Shown here piece by piece: positions 1 through 8,983 of a stretch of 64,000 nt of DNA. The notes under the pieces were generated by a model. That model worked only from the letters and a program-made list of their open reading frames with translations. It was not told where the DNA came from and did no database searches. Origin of the DNA: an uncultured Pseudoalteromonas sp. (lineage in GTDB: Bacteria > Pseudomonadota > Gammaproteobacteria > Enterobacterales > Alteromonadaceae). How positions within the stretch are numbered: position 1 is the first letter of the stretch; every line of letters begins with the position of its first letter. The stretch lies in the NCBI GenBank assembly GCA_947493455.1, contig CANLRB010000012.1, forward strand, positions 89,562 to 153,561, written 5' to 3'. The position numbers and the translations under genes were made by a program.

Positions 1-1398
1 GTTTAAGCCGTCACAGAAATCTTTAAGTTCAGCTGAAGAACAGTCGTTGATTACGAACGGGTTCAATGTACCGTCAGCAAATGCGCTTTCTACTGCATCA
101 ACAAGTAGCTGACCGTTACGACCGATTTGGCGGTTAGTTAAACGTGAGAAACCGATGTCGTATGAAACTTCCCAATCATCGTTGATTAGGTAGTTGAAGC
201 CAGTTGTTGCTTCGAATGTTTCATTCGTATTGTCTTTTTCACGGTTAGGGAAGTCTAAGTAACGACGACCAACGTATGCAAAACCACTACCTGCTGCGAT
301 TTCGTCAGCAATTTGCGCGCCAAGAGTTGGGTTATCTTTATAACGATCGTTGATTAGGAAGTCACGTAGGTACGGGCTATCAGTGATATCTACAGCACCT
401 GGAGCTGGCGCGTTAGACGTAAGCGTGTAAGCACGTGCGTAACGGAACTGTGCGTCCATGCTTAGGTTGTCGCTGTATTCGTGGTTGATTGACGTGAAGA
501 TTGACTGACGATCACTTTGCGGCTGTAATTGATACAAAGGAGCGAAGTCATAACGACAGCGGCCATTCGGGTGAATGTTCTCTGTCGGACATGCATCCCA
601 CGGAGCCCAACCTGTGTCAGGAGTCGACGGAGAAGAAACATAAGTTGAACCTGGGATACCCCAAGTTGAACGACCTTCACCACCTTCACGGTCGATGAAT
701 GCAGCACCACCTAGTTCACGGTTTTTAGCCATGATTGGACGACGTTCGAAGTAGTCAGCAGCGAATAAGATATTTGTTTTGTCTGACGTTGCGCCTGCTA
801 CGAATTGGAATTGTAGCTCGTCACCGTCACGGTGTTCCATTGCAGCACCGTACTTAGCCGATACTGAAACACCTTCTTGGTCAGTTTTAGTGATAATGTT
901 GATTACACCAGCAACCGCGTCAGAACCGTAGATAGCTGAAGCGCCATCAGGAAGGATTTCGATACGCTCAACTGCAGCCATTGGGATTTGGTTGATATCT
1001 ACGAAAACACCACCAGCTGAGTTTTTAGGTAAACGACGACCGTTTAATAGAATTAGCGTGTAATCAGAACCAAAGCCTTTCAAGCCTACGCTTGAAGCAC
1101 CCGCTGATTGGCTTAACGTAGCAGACTCGTTAAAACCACCTGAAGACGCAGTGTTACGTAAGAATTCAGCAACCGTTGATACACCAGTCTTTTCAATTTC
1201 AACTTTGTTGTATACAGCGATTGGTGAAGCTGATTCCATATCAGTACGCTTGATACGTGAACCTGTAACTTCAATGCGTTCTACTTCTTCAGCGCTCTGT
1301 TCTTCAGCAGCATTTACGTTGCCAGCAAAAGCTGCAGCGCTCGCACCACCAAATGCAATCGCTAAGCGAACTGCTTTAGTTAGTTTATTATTTAACAT
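1..1398 (-). CDS. TonB-dependent receptor, N-terminal part (partial)
   Basis: Outer-membrane active transporter for a siderophore, vitamin or oligomer, energised by TonB-ExbBD; the substrate cannot be told. The frame is open for 466 codons from ATG at 1398 to the window edge, so the C-terminal barrel is missing. A signal peptide (MLNNKLTKAVRLAIAFGG onward, ending near NVNAAEE) is followed by the VTGSRI segment common in Alteromonadales receptors, then a plug domain with the LLNGRRLP and YGSDAVAGVINI motifs, and the start of the barrel. A GGGAG ribosome binding site lies about 9 bases before the start. It appears monocistronic with its own upstream region. Family assignment is secure; specificity is open. 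Confidence 0.93.
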   Translation of the reverse strand, partial: MLNNKLTKAVRLAIAFGGASAAAFAGNVNAAEEQSAEEVERIEVTGSRIKRTDMESASPIAVYNKVEIEKTGVSTVAEFLRNTASSGGFNESATLSQSAGASSVGLKGFGSDYTLILLNGRRLPKNSAGGVFVDINQIPMAAVERIEILPDGASAIYGSDAVAGVINIITKTDQEGVSVSAKYGAAMEHRDGDELQFQFVAGATSDKTNILFAADYFERRPIMAKNRELGGAAFIDREGGEGRSTWGIPGSTYVSSPSTPDTGWAPWDACPTENIHPNGRCRYDFAPLYQLQPQSDRQSIFTSINHEYSDNLSMDAQFRYARAYTLTSNAPAPGAVDITDSPYLRDFLINDRYKDNPTLGAQIADEIAAGSGFAYVGRRYLDFPNREKDNTNETFEATTGFNYLINDDWEVSYDIGFSRLTNRQIGRNGQLLVDAVESAFADGTLNPFVINDCSSAELKDFCDGLN

Positions 1399-1723
1399 TT
1401 AGATTTCTCCCTGGACCACAAAAATGTGGATTTGATTTTTGGCAGTTGTACATGCAACCACCTATTTTTTTATGAGCTAGGCTCTTTATCCGAGGAGCAT
1501 AATAATCATAAGGGGAAACATTGGTCAACATATGTTTATAAAGTTTTAACACTTTGCTCGCATATATTTCTAAAAACAAACATATCAACACATTTAGAAA
1601 CATCTACTCAAGTGATACACAATAATTTTAAGTCATTGAAAAATAAAAGCTTAATAGTCATTAACATTTCTTTACGTCAACTATTTCAATTGTAATTAAA
1701 TGATTACATTTTTTTTTGATTTT
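1399..1723. other. AT-rich intergenic region between receptor gene and polB
   Basis: About 325 bases with no credible gene; short frames here lack ribosome binding sites and family resemblance. It must hold the receptor promoter (minus strand) and the polB 3' end. A 5-bp hairpin CCACA/TGTGG at 1416-1429 sits in the receptor leader. No Fur box or strong sigma-70 promoter was convincing by eye, and no clear terminator follows polB. Confidence 0.5.
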
Positions 1724-4060
1724 TTAGAACAAACTTCCCTGCGCATTTACAACATGTTTAAAATTTGTACCAAAAAGCGGCAATAACATATCCGCAATTG
1801 GGGCGAGTTGCTTACCGCAATAGTGATCATAGTCATATCGTCGATGAGCATTTGCTAATGCGCTAGAACCATTATGTTGCGCGAGTTCTGGGCCATAGCT
1901 CGTTATAATATACTCAACCCAATCGCCGCGTTTAAAACTCAGTTCTGGGTTATGTAATTGTGCTTCTCTCGCCGCTCTCACGTGCGGTGGAATGTTCTTA
2001 GTATATTCACTTAATGCTTGCCCTAAACGCTTGCGGTATACCAGCCGCTCGTCATACTGCCCATCATACAAATTGTTAACAACTTCCGTAACATATGTAT
2101 CAAGAGGCACACCTTGAAATAGTCGTTCAAAAAGCTGTTTTTGAAACTGTTGGGCAAGTTCCGTCCAGTCTGATCTTACCGTTTCTACGCCTTTATAAAT
2201 GAGCTCTCCGCTTTTGTCTTTGCCAACGTAACGTTTTTTCGACCCTTTTTCGAGACCGCGAATAGTAGGCATAAAGAACTGACTAAAATAGGTTTCAAAT
2301 TCAATTTCTAAATAGCTCGTTAGACAAAACTTTTGTTCAAGTTCGTTTAGCCAAAATTCATTAATGTCATCTCGCAATCCCACTGCGATCGCTTCGCATT
2401 GCAAGGCATCTAGCGACTCATCAAGCGCAACAAACGTTGAGTCAGTATCACCGTATATAACTGCGTAACCTTTTTCTTCGATTAAACATTTAGTGCGCTG
2501 CATAATTTCATGGCCGCGCATTGTTATTGACGATGAAAGGCGCGGATCGTAAAAGCGGCATCCCGATGAACCCAATACGCCATAAAAACTATTCATAATA
2601 ATTTTAATGGCGTAAGAGAGCATTTGATTATCATTCGTTTTAGCTAGATCACGTTGTTGCCATAGCGATTCGATTAATGTAGGCAAAAAGTGTTTTTTAC
2701 GATGAAACTTTGCTCCGTTAAAGCCGTCAATCGCGTCATTTGTATCGGCAAGCCCTGCAACAAGACCGAGAGGGTCAATTTTAAACGTACGGATAATCGA
2801 CGGATATAGGCTTTTAAAATCAAGTACTAATACATTTTTGTAAAGACCCGGATTTGACTCCATCACATAGCCACCAGGACTTAAAAAATCGACCGGCGCG
2901 TCTCCTAAATTTGGTGCCACATAGCCAGCTCGGTGTAGCCGAGGTAAATACAAGTTCACAAACGCAGCGACCGACCCACCAAGTCTATCGAGATCAAGCC
3001 CTGTCATTTGCGTACGTGCAATCAAAAAAGGCAGTAATTTTTCCTGTTCAAATATTTTCCAAACCAGCTCGCAGTCTTTTAAATTATATTCTGCAAGTGC
3101 TTTTTTATCATGTAGAAACTGTTGCTCAATTTGCTCGAGCCGATTGTCGCTTTCAATCAGTTTGCGCTCGCCAAGTAATTCATTACTAACAACGGCGAGG
3201 CTAAAACTCGAAAAATGAAAGCTCGCATTTTTTAATGTATCAATGCCATCAACAACAACTCGCCCGGGAATACTCACAGCACCTATTTTTGACTCTTTTA
3301 CTGTTAAATACGTGTTGTCACGACCTAAGTTTAATTTCATATTTAAAGCATCGGCACGTCGTGCAAGTAACTTAAAATCAAACTCGATAACATTCCAACC
3401 AATAAAAATATCGGGGTCCCGATTTGCCACAATGCCACAAAATGCCTTTAGTAGTGAGAGTTCATCTTTGACCCATGTAATTTCGTGCGTATCCTCACCT
3501 TCCCCTATCATAACAACATGCTTAAATTTAGGTTCATAGAACCCAATAGAAAAGAGCACACCTTGGCGATTACACTCCAAATCAACCGACAACATCGTCA
3601 AATCCGGCAAATACTCAGCCTTTGTCATACGCGCATTCGTTACTTCGATGTAATTTTTCAATTGGCGAATATCGCCAGTTACCCAGCATCCGCCACAAAT
3701 AAAGCGCTCCATTAGAAAACGCTCACAGTGACGAATATCATCTTCATACAACTTAATATGTGATTCACGCGCTACATCTCGTGCACTGTAATAATCTCTT
3801 AGCGAATTAAAATAAAGGCCTACGATATTTTTTTGAGAGAAAGTCTTCAGCTGTAATGCATTGCTCGAAAAACTAATACCATCGTCGTTTAGCCTCTGAG
3901 TCAATATTGCAGCTATGGTTTCTTCAACGAAAAAAACGACTTGCTCGTTGTCAACAATTACCTTGACGTTGCCATTCGATGTTTTTAACCAATAACATAA
4001 GCGGAGTTTGCCACGGTAATCATATTGTTGTTTTGTTAAAATAAATCCGCGAAGTTGCAT
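1724..4060 (-). CDS. polB: DNA polymerase II (family B)
   Basis: Repair and translesion DNA polymerase with 3'-5' exonuclease. Length 778 residues against about 783 in E. coli. The exonuclease region carries Exo I D160-L-E162, Exo II around N223 to D228 and Exo III Y325 to D329. Polymerase motif A is DFKSLYPSII (414-423), motif B KIIMNSFYG (486-494) and motif C YGDTDST (536-542), so both activities look intact. It is transcribed away from dinG across a 116-base gap. Both genes are LexA-regulated in E. coli, but no canonical CTGT-N8-ACAG box is visible between them here. Confidence 0.97.
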   Translation of the reverse strand: MQLRGFILTKQQYDYRGKLRLCYWLKTSNGNVKVIVDNEQVVFFVEETIAAILTQRLNDDGISFSSNALQLKTFSQKNIVGLYFNSLRDYYSARDVARESHIKLYEDDIRHCERFLMERFICGGCWVTGDIRQLKNYIEVTNARMTKAEYLPDLTMLSVDLECNRQGVLFSIGFYEPKFKHVVMIGEGEDTHEITWVKDELSLLKAFCGIVANRDPDIFIGWNVIEFDFKLLARRADALNMKLNLGRDNTYLTVKESKIGAVSIPGRVVVDGIDTLKNASFHFSSFSLAVVSNELLGERKLIESDNRLEQIEQQFLHDKKALAEYNLKDCELVWKIFEQEKLLPFLIARTQMTGLDLDRLGGSVAAFVNLYLPRLHRAGYVAPNLGDAPVDFLSPGGYVMESNPGLYKNVLVLDFKSLYPSIIRTFKIDPLGLVAGLADTNDAIDGFNGAKFHRKKHFLPTLIESLWQQRDLAKTNDNQMLSYAIKIIMNSFYGVLGSSGCRFYDPRLSSSITMRGHEIMQRTKCLIEEKGYAVIYGDTDSTFVALDESLDALQCEAIAVGLRDDINEFWLNELEQKFCLTSYLEIEFETYFSQFFMPTIRGLEKGSKKRYVGKDKSGELIYKGVETVRSDWTELAQQFQKQLFERLFQGVPLDTYVTEVVNNLYDGQYDERLVYRKRLGQALSEYTKNIPPHVRAAREAQLHNPELSFKRGDWVEYIITSYGPELAQHNGSSALANAHRRYDYDHYCGKQLAPIADMLLPLFGTNFKHVVNAQGSLF

Positions 4061-4176
4061 ATTAGGTATTAAATTAGGCTGAGAAAGCGGCTATTCTAGC
4101 AAATAATCGTAATAAGTAATTGTATCTCGCTTATTGCCCCCATAAAATTAAACACCCTTTATTAATTTGACTCCAT

Positions 4177-6249
4177 ATGCTTTCAGATAGTCTTAAAAAA
4201 TCCATTCGCCATATTCATAAAAATATCGCTACTAATTTGTCAGACTATAAGTCGCGGCCGAGTCAAAATTACATTGTTGCTGAAATCGCCAAGAGTCTTG
4301 CCGGTGAACATCATAAATCACAACGCATTAGTGTAATTGAAGCTGGTACAGGAACCGGAAAGTCGCTGGCATATTGTTTGGGCGTTATTCCGTTTGCCAT
4401 CAAACATAAAAAGAAAGTTGTTATTTCAACGGCGACCGTTGCGCTGCAAGAGCAATTAATTGAAAAAGAACTGCCATTTTTTAAACAGCACAGTGGGTTA
4501 GATTTTAGTTTTGACCTTGCCAAAGGTCGTAACCGCTATTTGTGTAGTCCAAAACTCACCCTTGCTAACAACAACGAACAAGCGCAAATACAATTTTCTG
4601 CATTGGCCACACAGCCATTAAATGACGCTGAGCAAAGTATGCTTTGTGAAATAAAAAAAGAATACTTGGCTGGTCGTTACTTAGGAGACAGAGATTCTTG
4701 GCCTGCGGCGATTCCTGACAAAGTTTGGCAGTTAATCGCTAGTGACAAGCACGCGTGTCAACGTCAACTAAAAGAGCACACCCATTGTCCATTTCACACT
4801 GCGAGAAACAAACTCTCTCAAATGGATGTACTCGTAGTCAATCACAGTCTGCTACTCGCCGATTTAGAACTCGGCGGCGGGACTATTTTACCCGAACCGT
4901 CTGATACAATTTACGTCATTGATGAAGCGCATCATTTGCCCCATATCACACGCGATTTTTCGTCGGCTTCAAGTACATTGCAAGGGGCGATGGACTGGAT
5001 TGAAAAATTAGCAAAATTTAACCAAAAAATGTCGAATGCAATTTCAACAGCGCGGGCGATTGGCCTCAATTTTAAACTTGCAGATGCATTGAACGATTGT
5101 CAAAAAGATCTAAAGGCGGTTAAAACCTATTTAGCAGATAATTACTTTGAATTTAATGACGACAATATACATCGTTTTATAGATGGCGAACTGCCTAAAT
5201 TTTTAACCCCACTAGTAAAAAATTTAAAAGAATCATCCTCTAATATGCATAAGCATTTGCGCAAAATGCATGATGCACTCACTCTCGATGTAAATGATGG
5301 TGATGTAAAAGCCCATGTTGCCGAGCCATTACTTAGCGAAAGTGGAGTTTATCTAAATCGACTAGAAAACTTTAGCAAGTTATGGAGTAACCTCAGCATT
5401 GAAAAAGCAAGTACGCCCCACGCAAGGTGGCTAAAACAGTTGGAATATAAAAATAGCGTCGACTATTTGCTAGCTGACTGCCCTATTGAGGTCGGCTTTT
5501 ATTTAAAAGATAAATTATGGCAAGAATGTGCTGGCGCGGTTTTATGTTCAGCAACACTCTCAGCGTTAGGTACCTTCGACCACTTTGCGTTTGAAGCTGG
5601 ACTAAAAAATGAGCCTGGCGTGCAGTATTTAAAAGTCCCCTCCCCGTTCGACTATCCGCAGCAAGCGTTATTGCACCTTCCGACTACAGAAGTAGAGCCG
5701 ACTCACAAAGAGTTTACCGATACATTGTGCCAGATAATCCCTAAATATATTAAAAAAAACGAAGCGAATTTGATTTTATTCGCGTCGTACTGGCAAATGG
5801 ACCAAGTGGCAAAATCACTTAGACAGCGCGGACTATCAATTTTGGTACAGGGTGAAGCATCGCGTGAAGCATTGCTCAACTTGCACCGCGAAAAAGTAAC
5901 TGGTGGTAATGGCTCGATTTTGCTTGGTACCCAAAGTTTATCCGAGGGATTAGACTTACCGGGCAAACTACTCACCAACCTCATTATCACAAAAATTCCA
6001 TTTGCCGTACCTACCTCACCGATAGAGCAGGCGCAAAATGAATATATCGAAAAGAAAGGTGGTAATCCATTTTTGTCTATCACAGTGCCAGAAGCTTCTA
6101 AAAAACTGGTACAAAGCTGTGGTAGACTACTGAGAAAAGAATCTGACAGTGGCGTTATCACGATACTTGATCGACGTTTAGTGAGTAAACGTTATGGTAA
6201 AGCAATGCTCGACGCGCTTCCTCCTTTTAAAAGGCAAATAGATTATTAA
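4177..6249 (+). CDS. dinG: ATP-dependent DNA helicase DinG
   Basis: XPD-like superfamily 2 helicase, 5'-3' polarity, acting on R-loops, D-loops and forks. Length 690 residues (E. coli about 716). Walker A EAGTGTGKS is at 55-63 and the DEAH box at 249-252; the C-terminal half has the SEGLDLPG and QSCGRLLR helicase motifs. The iron-sulfur domain has Cys123, Cys194 and Cys204, but the middle cysteine of the E. coli triad is not obvious; Cys157 is the only other candidate. The stop overlaps the next gene's start (TAATG). A Shine-Dalgarno sequence is weak or absent before ATG 4177. Confidence 0.93.
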   Translation: MLSDSLKKSIRHIHKNIATNLSDYKSRPSQNYIVAEIAKSLAGEHHKSQRISVIEAGTGTGKSLAYCLGVIPFAIKHKKKVVISTATVALQEQLIEKELPFFKQHSGLDFSFDLAKGRNRYLCSPKLTLANNNEQAQIQFSALATQPLNDAEQSMLCEIKKEYLAGRYLGDRDSWPAAIPDKVWQLIASDKHACQRQLKEHTHCPFHTARNKLSQMDVLVVNHSLLLADLELGGGTILPEPSDTIYVIDEAHHLPHITRDFSSASSTLQGAMDWIEKLAKFNQKMSNAISTARAIGLNFKLADALNDCQKDLKAVKTYLADNYFEFNDDNIHRFIDGELPKFLTPLVKNLKESSSNMHKHLRKMHDALTLDVNDGDVKAHVAEPLLSESGVYLNRLENFSKLWSNLSIEKASTPHARWLKQLEYKNSVDYLLADCPIEVGFYLKDKLWQECAGAVLCSATLSALGTFDHFAFEAGLKNEPGVQYLKVPSPFDYPQQALLHLPTTEVEPTHKEFTDTLCQIIPKYIKKNEANLILFASYWQMDQVAKSLRQRGLSILVQGEASREALLNLHREKVTGGNGSILLGTQSLSEGLDLPGKLLTNLIITKIPFAVPTSPIEQAQNEYIEKKGGNPFLSITVPEASKKLVQSCGRLLRKESDSGVITILDRRLVSKRYGKAMLDALPPFKRQIDY

Positions 6250-7025
6250 TGTTTGAATTAATGCTCGACCCGACAACTTGGGCGATTTTATGTGGCGTCG
6301 CATTGTTAGCCGGTTTTATTGATGCAATTGCAGGCGGTGGTGGCATGCTGACAGTGCCAGCCTTGTTAACAAGTGGCGTGCCACCTCACTTAGCCCTTGG
6401 CACAAACAAATTAGCCGCAAGCTTTGGTTCGTTAACAGCAAGTATTACCTATTATCGACGCCAATTATTCAAACCGCGCTTTTGGCTTATCTCATCTTTG
6501 ACAACTGCACTGGGTGCCATGTTGGGCACTTTTGCAGCGGATCATATGAGCGTTGAGCTATTACACAAAGTTATCCCTATAATCGTAATTATTGTTGCCG
6601 TATACAGCTTGTTTGTTAAAAACGATCAATATACAGATCATAAACTGCCATCAAAAACGCGTACATTAAAGTATAAACAAGGGATACAAGGTTCACTGCT
6701 GGGATTCTTCGATGGTATTGCAGGTCCAGGCACAGGCACATTTTGGACAGCCTCAAACGGCGTGCTCTACAAAATGAACTTGCTTCTCAACTGCGGTTTA
6801 GCGCGCTCAATGAATTTTATAAGTAATGTTGTCTCATTAGCGACTTTTGTCTTTCTCGGCCATGTTAACTTTTTATTGGGTGTCACCATGGGCGCATTTT
6901 TAATGATAGGTGCTTGGATAGGCGCACATTCGGCGATAAAGTTTGGCAGTAAATTAATTAAACCTGTTTTTAATACAGTGGTTATTTTACTCGCAATGCA
7001 ACTGATCTGGCAGGCTTATGGCTGA
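6249..7025 (+). CDS. TSUP (TauE/SafE) family membrane transporter
   Basis: Inner-membrane protein of 258 residues with about seven or eight hydrophobic segments and the duplicated TSUP pattern: GFIDAIAGGGGMLTVPALL near residues 22-40 and GFFDGIAGPGTGTF in the second half. Family members move sulfite, sulfoacetate or other organosulfur anions; the substrate here is unknown. It starts inside the dinG stop (TAATG) and overlaps priC by 8 bases, so translational coupling with two replication and repair genes is likely. A transporter in this position may be incidental. Confidence 0.88.
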   Translation: MFELMLDPTTWAILCGVALLAGFIDAIAGGGGMLTVPALLTSGVPPHLALGTNKLAASFGSLTASITYYRRQLFKPRFWLISSLTTALGAMLGTFAADHMSVELLHKVIPIIVIIVAVYSLFVKNDQYTDHKLPSKTRTLKYKQGIQGSLLGFFDGIAGPGTGTFWTASNGVLYKMNLLLNCGLARSMNFISNVVSLATFVFLGHVNFLLGVTMGAFLMIGAWIGAHSAIKFGSKLIKPVFNTVVILLAMQLIWQAYG

Positions 7026-7605
7026 TTTACCTAACCGCATATCGCAACAAATTGCACAATTAAAAGTTGACTGTGCCAAATTTGATGACGCAAAGCTATT
7101 GCAAAAAAATAGCTATATGCGTACCAAAACTCGCCTATTTGATGATCATATTTTTACGTCAAAAAGCCTGCTGCTGAGCGACTACTTAGAAGAGGTCGAA
7201 GAAAACTTGTCGCGTCTTCCAGAACCAGAAAAAAGGCGCTCGTACCAATTTGCAATTGAAAAAATAGACCAACAATTGACTGCCATCATTCGTATGCTCA
7301 AATCCACCAGTGTCTGGCAAAAAGAAAGCAACACATTACGTACAAAACCAAAATACCAGCGTGCTGTGCAACAAATCATGCAATCATCGCAAGAGCTTTA
7401 TCATGAATTATCGCAAAACCACGAGTTTGAGCGACGTTTACTTGAAATGATTGAAGTGAGGCAGTCTCAAATAGCATCTGCTCCGCATCAGCAAGCTGCA
7501 GCTATCAATAAAGAGATTTTGGCATTACACGCGCGCCTTGGACGTTGCCGCAAAGCAATCAGCGCCACAGAGGAAAAAATTCAGCGCTTAGAGAAGCGCT
7601 CATGA
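7018..7605 (+). CDS. priC: primosomal replication protein PriC (N'')
   Basis: Replication restart factor that helps reload DnaB at stalled forks. 195 residues (E. coli about 175). The C-terminal pattern FERRLLEMIEVRQSQI, followed by LHARLGRCRKAISATEEKIQRLEKR, closely matches PriC, and the N-terminal helical part (CAKFDDAKLL, then RLFDDHIF) fits too. Overlaps the TSUP gene by 8 bases and the next gene by 4 (ATGA). The nearby ybaM supports the call, since priC and ybaM are neighbours in E. coli. Assigned from remembered family pattern. Confidence 0.85.
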   Translation: MADLPNRISQQIAQLKVDCAKFDDAKLLQKNSYMRTKTRLFDDHIFTSKSLLLSDYLEEVEENLSRLPEPEKRRSYQFAIEKIDQQLTAIIRMLKSTSVWQKESNTLRTKPKYQRAVQQIMQSSQELYHELSQNHEFERRLLEMIEVRQSQIASAPHQQAAAINKEILALHARLGRCRKAISATEEKIQRLEKRS

Positions 7606-8507
7606 CAATAGCATGTTATTACCATGCGACGTACAGTGATCTGAATTTGCCGGAACGTCATCGTTTTCCAATCAAAAAGTACATTCACCTGCATCAAAAT
7701 GTGCTTGAACATTACGCTGACACCTTCACGTTTTACAGTCCATCCTGTGCAAGTGCAACACAGATTAGTCGCTGCCACGATGACCATTACGTGACTAACT
7801 TTTTCAATAACAGTCTAGATAAAAAGTCAGTTAAACGAATTGGCTTTCCTTGGTCAAGCGAACTCGTTACACGCACATGTTATTCAATCGGCGCAGCCAT
7901 CGATGGTGCACAGCACGCCCTCAAGCACGGTATTGCGACCAATATCAGCGGCGGCTACCACCATGCATTTCCAGACTATGGCAGTGGGTTTTGTATTTTT
8001 AATGATTTAGCCATTGCTGCAAAAGAGTTATTAGCAACAAACCAAGTAGACAAAGTGTTGATTTTTGATTTAGATGTACACCAAGGCGATGGCACTGCAA
8101 AAACCTGTGCTCAAGAGCCAAACATTGTTACCGCTTCGATTCATTGCGAACGAAACTTCCCGATGCAAAAGCAAGTCTCAGACTATGACATTGGCCTTGA
8201 CGAAAATATTAGTGATGATGATTATATCAACTGCGTAAACAACACATTAGAGTTAGTCTGTCGCCTCGAGCAACCAGATATCATTTTATATAATGCGGGT
8301 GCTGATATATATGCGCGCGACGAACTCGGCTATCTCAATATTAGTCTTGATGGCGTGTTTCAACGAGACCTCGCAGTCACGCAATATTGCTACAGCAATA
8401 ATATTCCGCTATTGGCTGTCAGCGGTGGTGGCTATCAGCGAAATCTAAATAATCTCGTTGAAGTTCATTTGCAACTTTACAAAGCGATTGCTGCTGTTTA
8501 TGGTTAA
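7602..8507 (+). CDS. histone deacetylase superfamily (class II HDAC/AcuC-like) protein
   Basis: Predicted zinc-dependent amidohydrolase of the arginase-deacetylase fold; bacterial members deacetylate acetyl-lysine proteins, acetylpolyamines or other small molecules. 301 residues from ATG 7602, which overlaps the priC stop (ATGA); a longer frame from 7545 lies inside priC and is rejected. Catalytic features look intact: His120-His121 in GGYHHAF, GSGFCIFND, zinc ligands Asp158 and His160 in FDLDVHQGDG, third ligand Asp235 in NAGADIY, and Tyr277 in SGGGYQRN. The substrate is not predictable. It sits in a coupled run with priC. Confidence 0.9.
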   Translation: MTIACYYHATYSDLNLPERHRFPIKKYIHLHQNVLEHYADTFTFYSPSCASATQISRCHDDHYVTNFFNNSLDKKSVKRIGFPWSSELVTRTCYSIGAAIDGAQHALKHGIATNISGGYHHAFPDYGSGFCIFNDLAIAAKELLATNQVDKVLIFDLDVHQGDGTAKTCAQEPNIVTASIHCERNFPMQKQVSDYDIGLDENISDDDYINCVNNTLELVCRLEQPDIILYNAGADIYARDELGYLNISLDGVFQRDLAVTQYCYSNNIPLLAVSGGGYQRNLNNLVEVHLQLYKAIAAVYG

Positions 8508-8547
8508 TAAATAACAAGAATGAGATAGCCATTTTGGCGAGGTAAAA

Positions 8548-8817
8548 ATGAAATTACATGACGATGTACACAACTATTATGAAAAACTAATGCTCGATGA
8601 AATTGAGGCGCAAAAGCTCACGAATGTATACGACAACGATACAATGGCTGATTTTTGCTGTACTGTGCTTAACCATTTACCACCGCGATACATTCGTTTT
8701 GAAGTTGATATGGCGTTTTACCTACCCCAGTCAGAGCGCGAATCTATGATTGTGCAAGTAAAAGATGCGATTGAAATCGCGAAGTCGCTTATTGCCAAAC
8801 GAGCAAATAATGGCTGA
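8548..8817 (+). CDS. ComFB-like protein (late competence development family)
   Basis: 89-residue soluble protein with the ComFB pattern: HNYYEKLMLDEI at the N-terminus, conserved cysteines in ADFCCTVLNHLPPRYIRF, and a C-terminal helix of the AIEIAKSLI type. A GAGGTA ribosome binding site precedes ATG 8548. Members occur in Bacillus competence operons, where the role is obscure; more recently ComFB-domain proteins have been described as cyclic dinucleotide receptors. That role here is inference. Overlaps ybaM by 8 bases. A diguanylate cyclase gene lies about 6 kb away, which does not prove a link. Confidence 0.8.
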   Translation: MKLHDDVHNYYEKLMLDEIEAQKLTNVYDNDTMADFCCTVLNHLPPRYIRFEVDMAFYLPQSERESMIVQVKDAIEIAKSLIAKRANNG

Positions 8818-8983
8818 CAATAATCAATCGAATCAAAGTCACAGTGAGTTGGAAAATGCACCAGCTCACATACAGCTGGCAATTGACTTAATTATGCTAT
8901 TGGAACAACACGAGTTACCTAAACAAACCGTATTAAAAGCGCTCGAGATTGTACAACGCGATTTTGAAAACAAACCCGACTAA
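8810..8983 (+). CDS. ybaM: YbaM-family protein (DUF2496)
   Basis: 57-residue protein of unknown function. The core LENAPAHIQLAIDLIMLLEQ followed by VLKALEIVQRDFE matches E. coli YbaM ([20 protein letters not shown] type). Start ATG 8810 lies within the comFB 3' end and gives an N-terminus of MADNNQSNQS; a longer frame from 8765 lies inside comFB and is rejected. In E. coli ybaM lies next to priC, so this cluster keeps that linkage with two genes inserted. Its stop overlaps the convergent gene's stop by 4 bases. Confidence 0.85.
   Translation: MADNNQSNQSHSELENAPAHIQLAIDLIMLLEQHELPKQTVLKALEIVQRDFENKPD

Noticed and set aside
1426-1695. Short plus-strand frame in the polB/receptor gap
   Set aside because: No ribosome binding site, AT-rich low-information composition, no family resemblance.
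4061-4176. LexA (SOS) box for polB and dinG
   Set aside because: No CTGT-N8-ACAG or close variant found on either strand.
7545-7601. Upstream start for the deacetylase gene within priC
   Set aside because: ATG 7602 couples by ATGA with the priC stop, and the upstream residues are the priC coding region in another frame.
8765-8809. Upstream start for ybaM within the comFB-like gene
   Set aside because: ATG 8810 gives a family-like N-terminus; the upstream codons belong to comFB in another frame.
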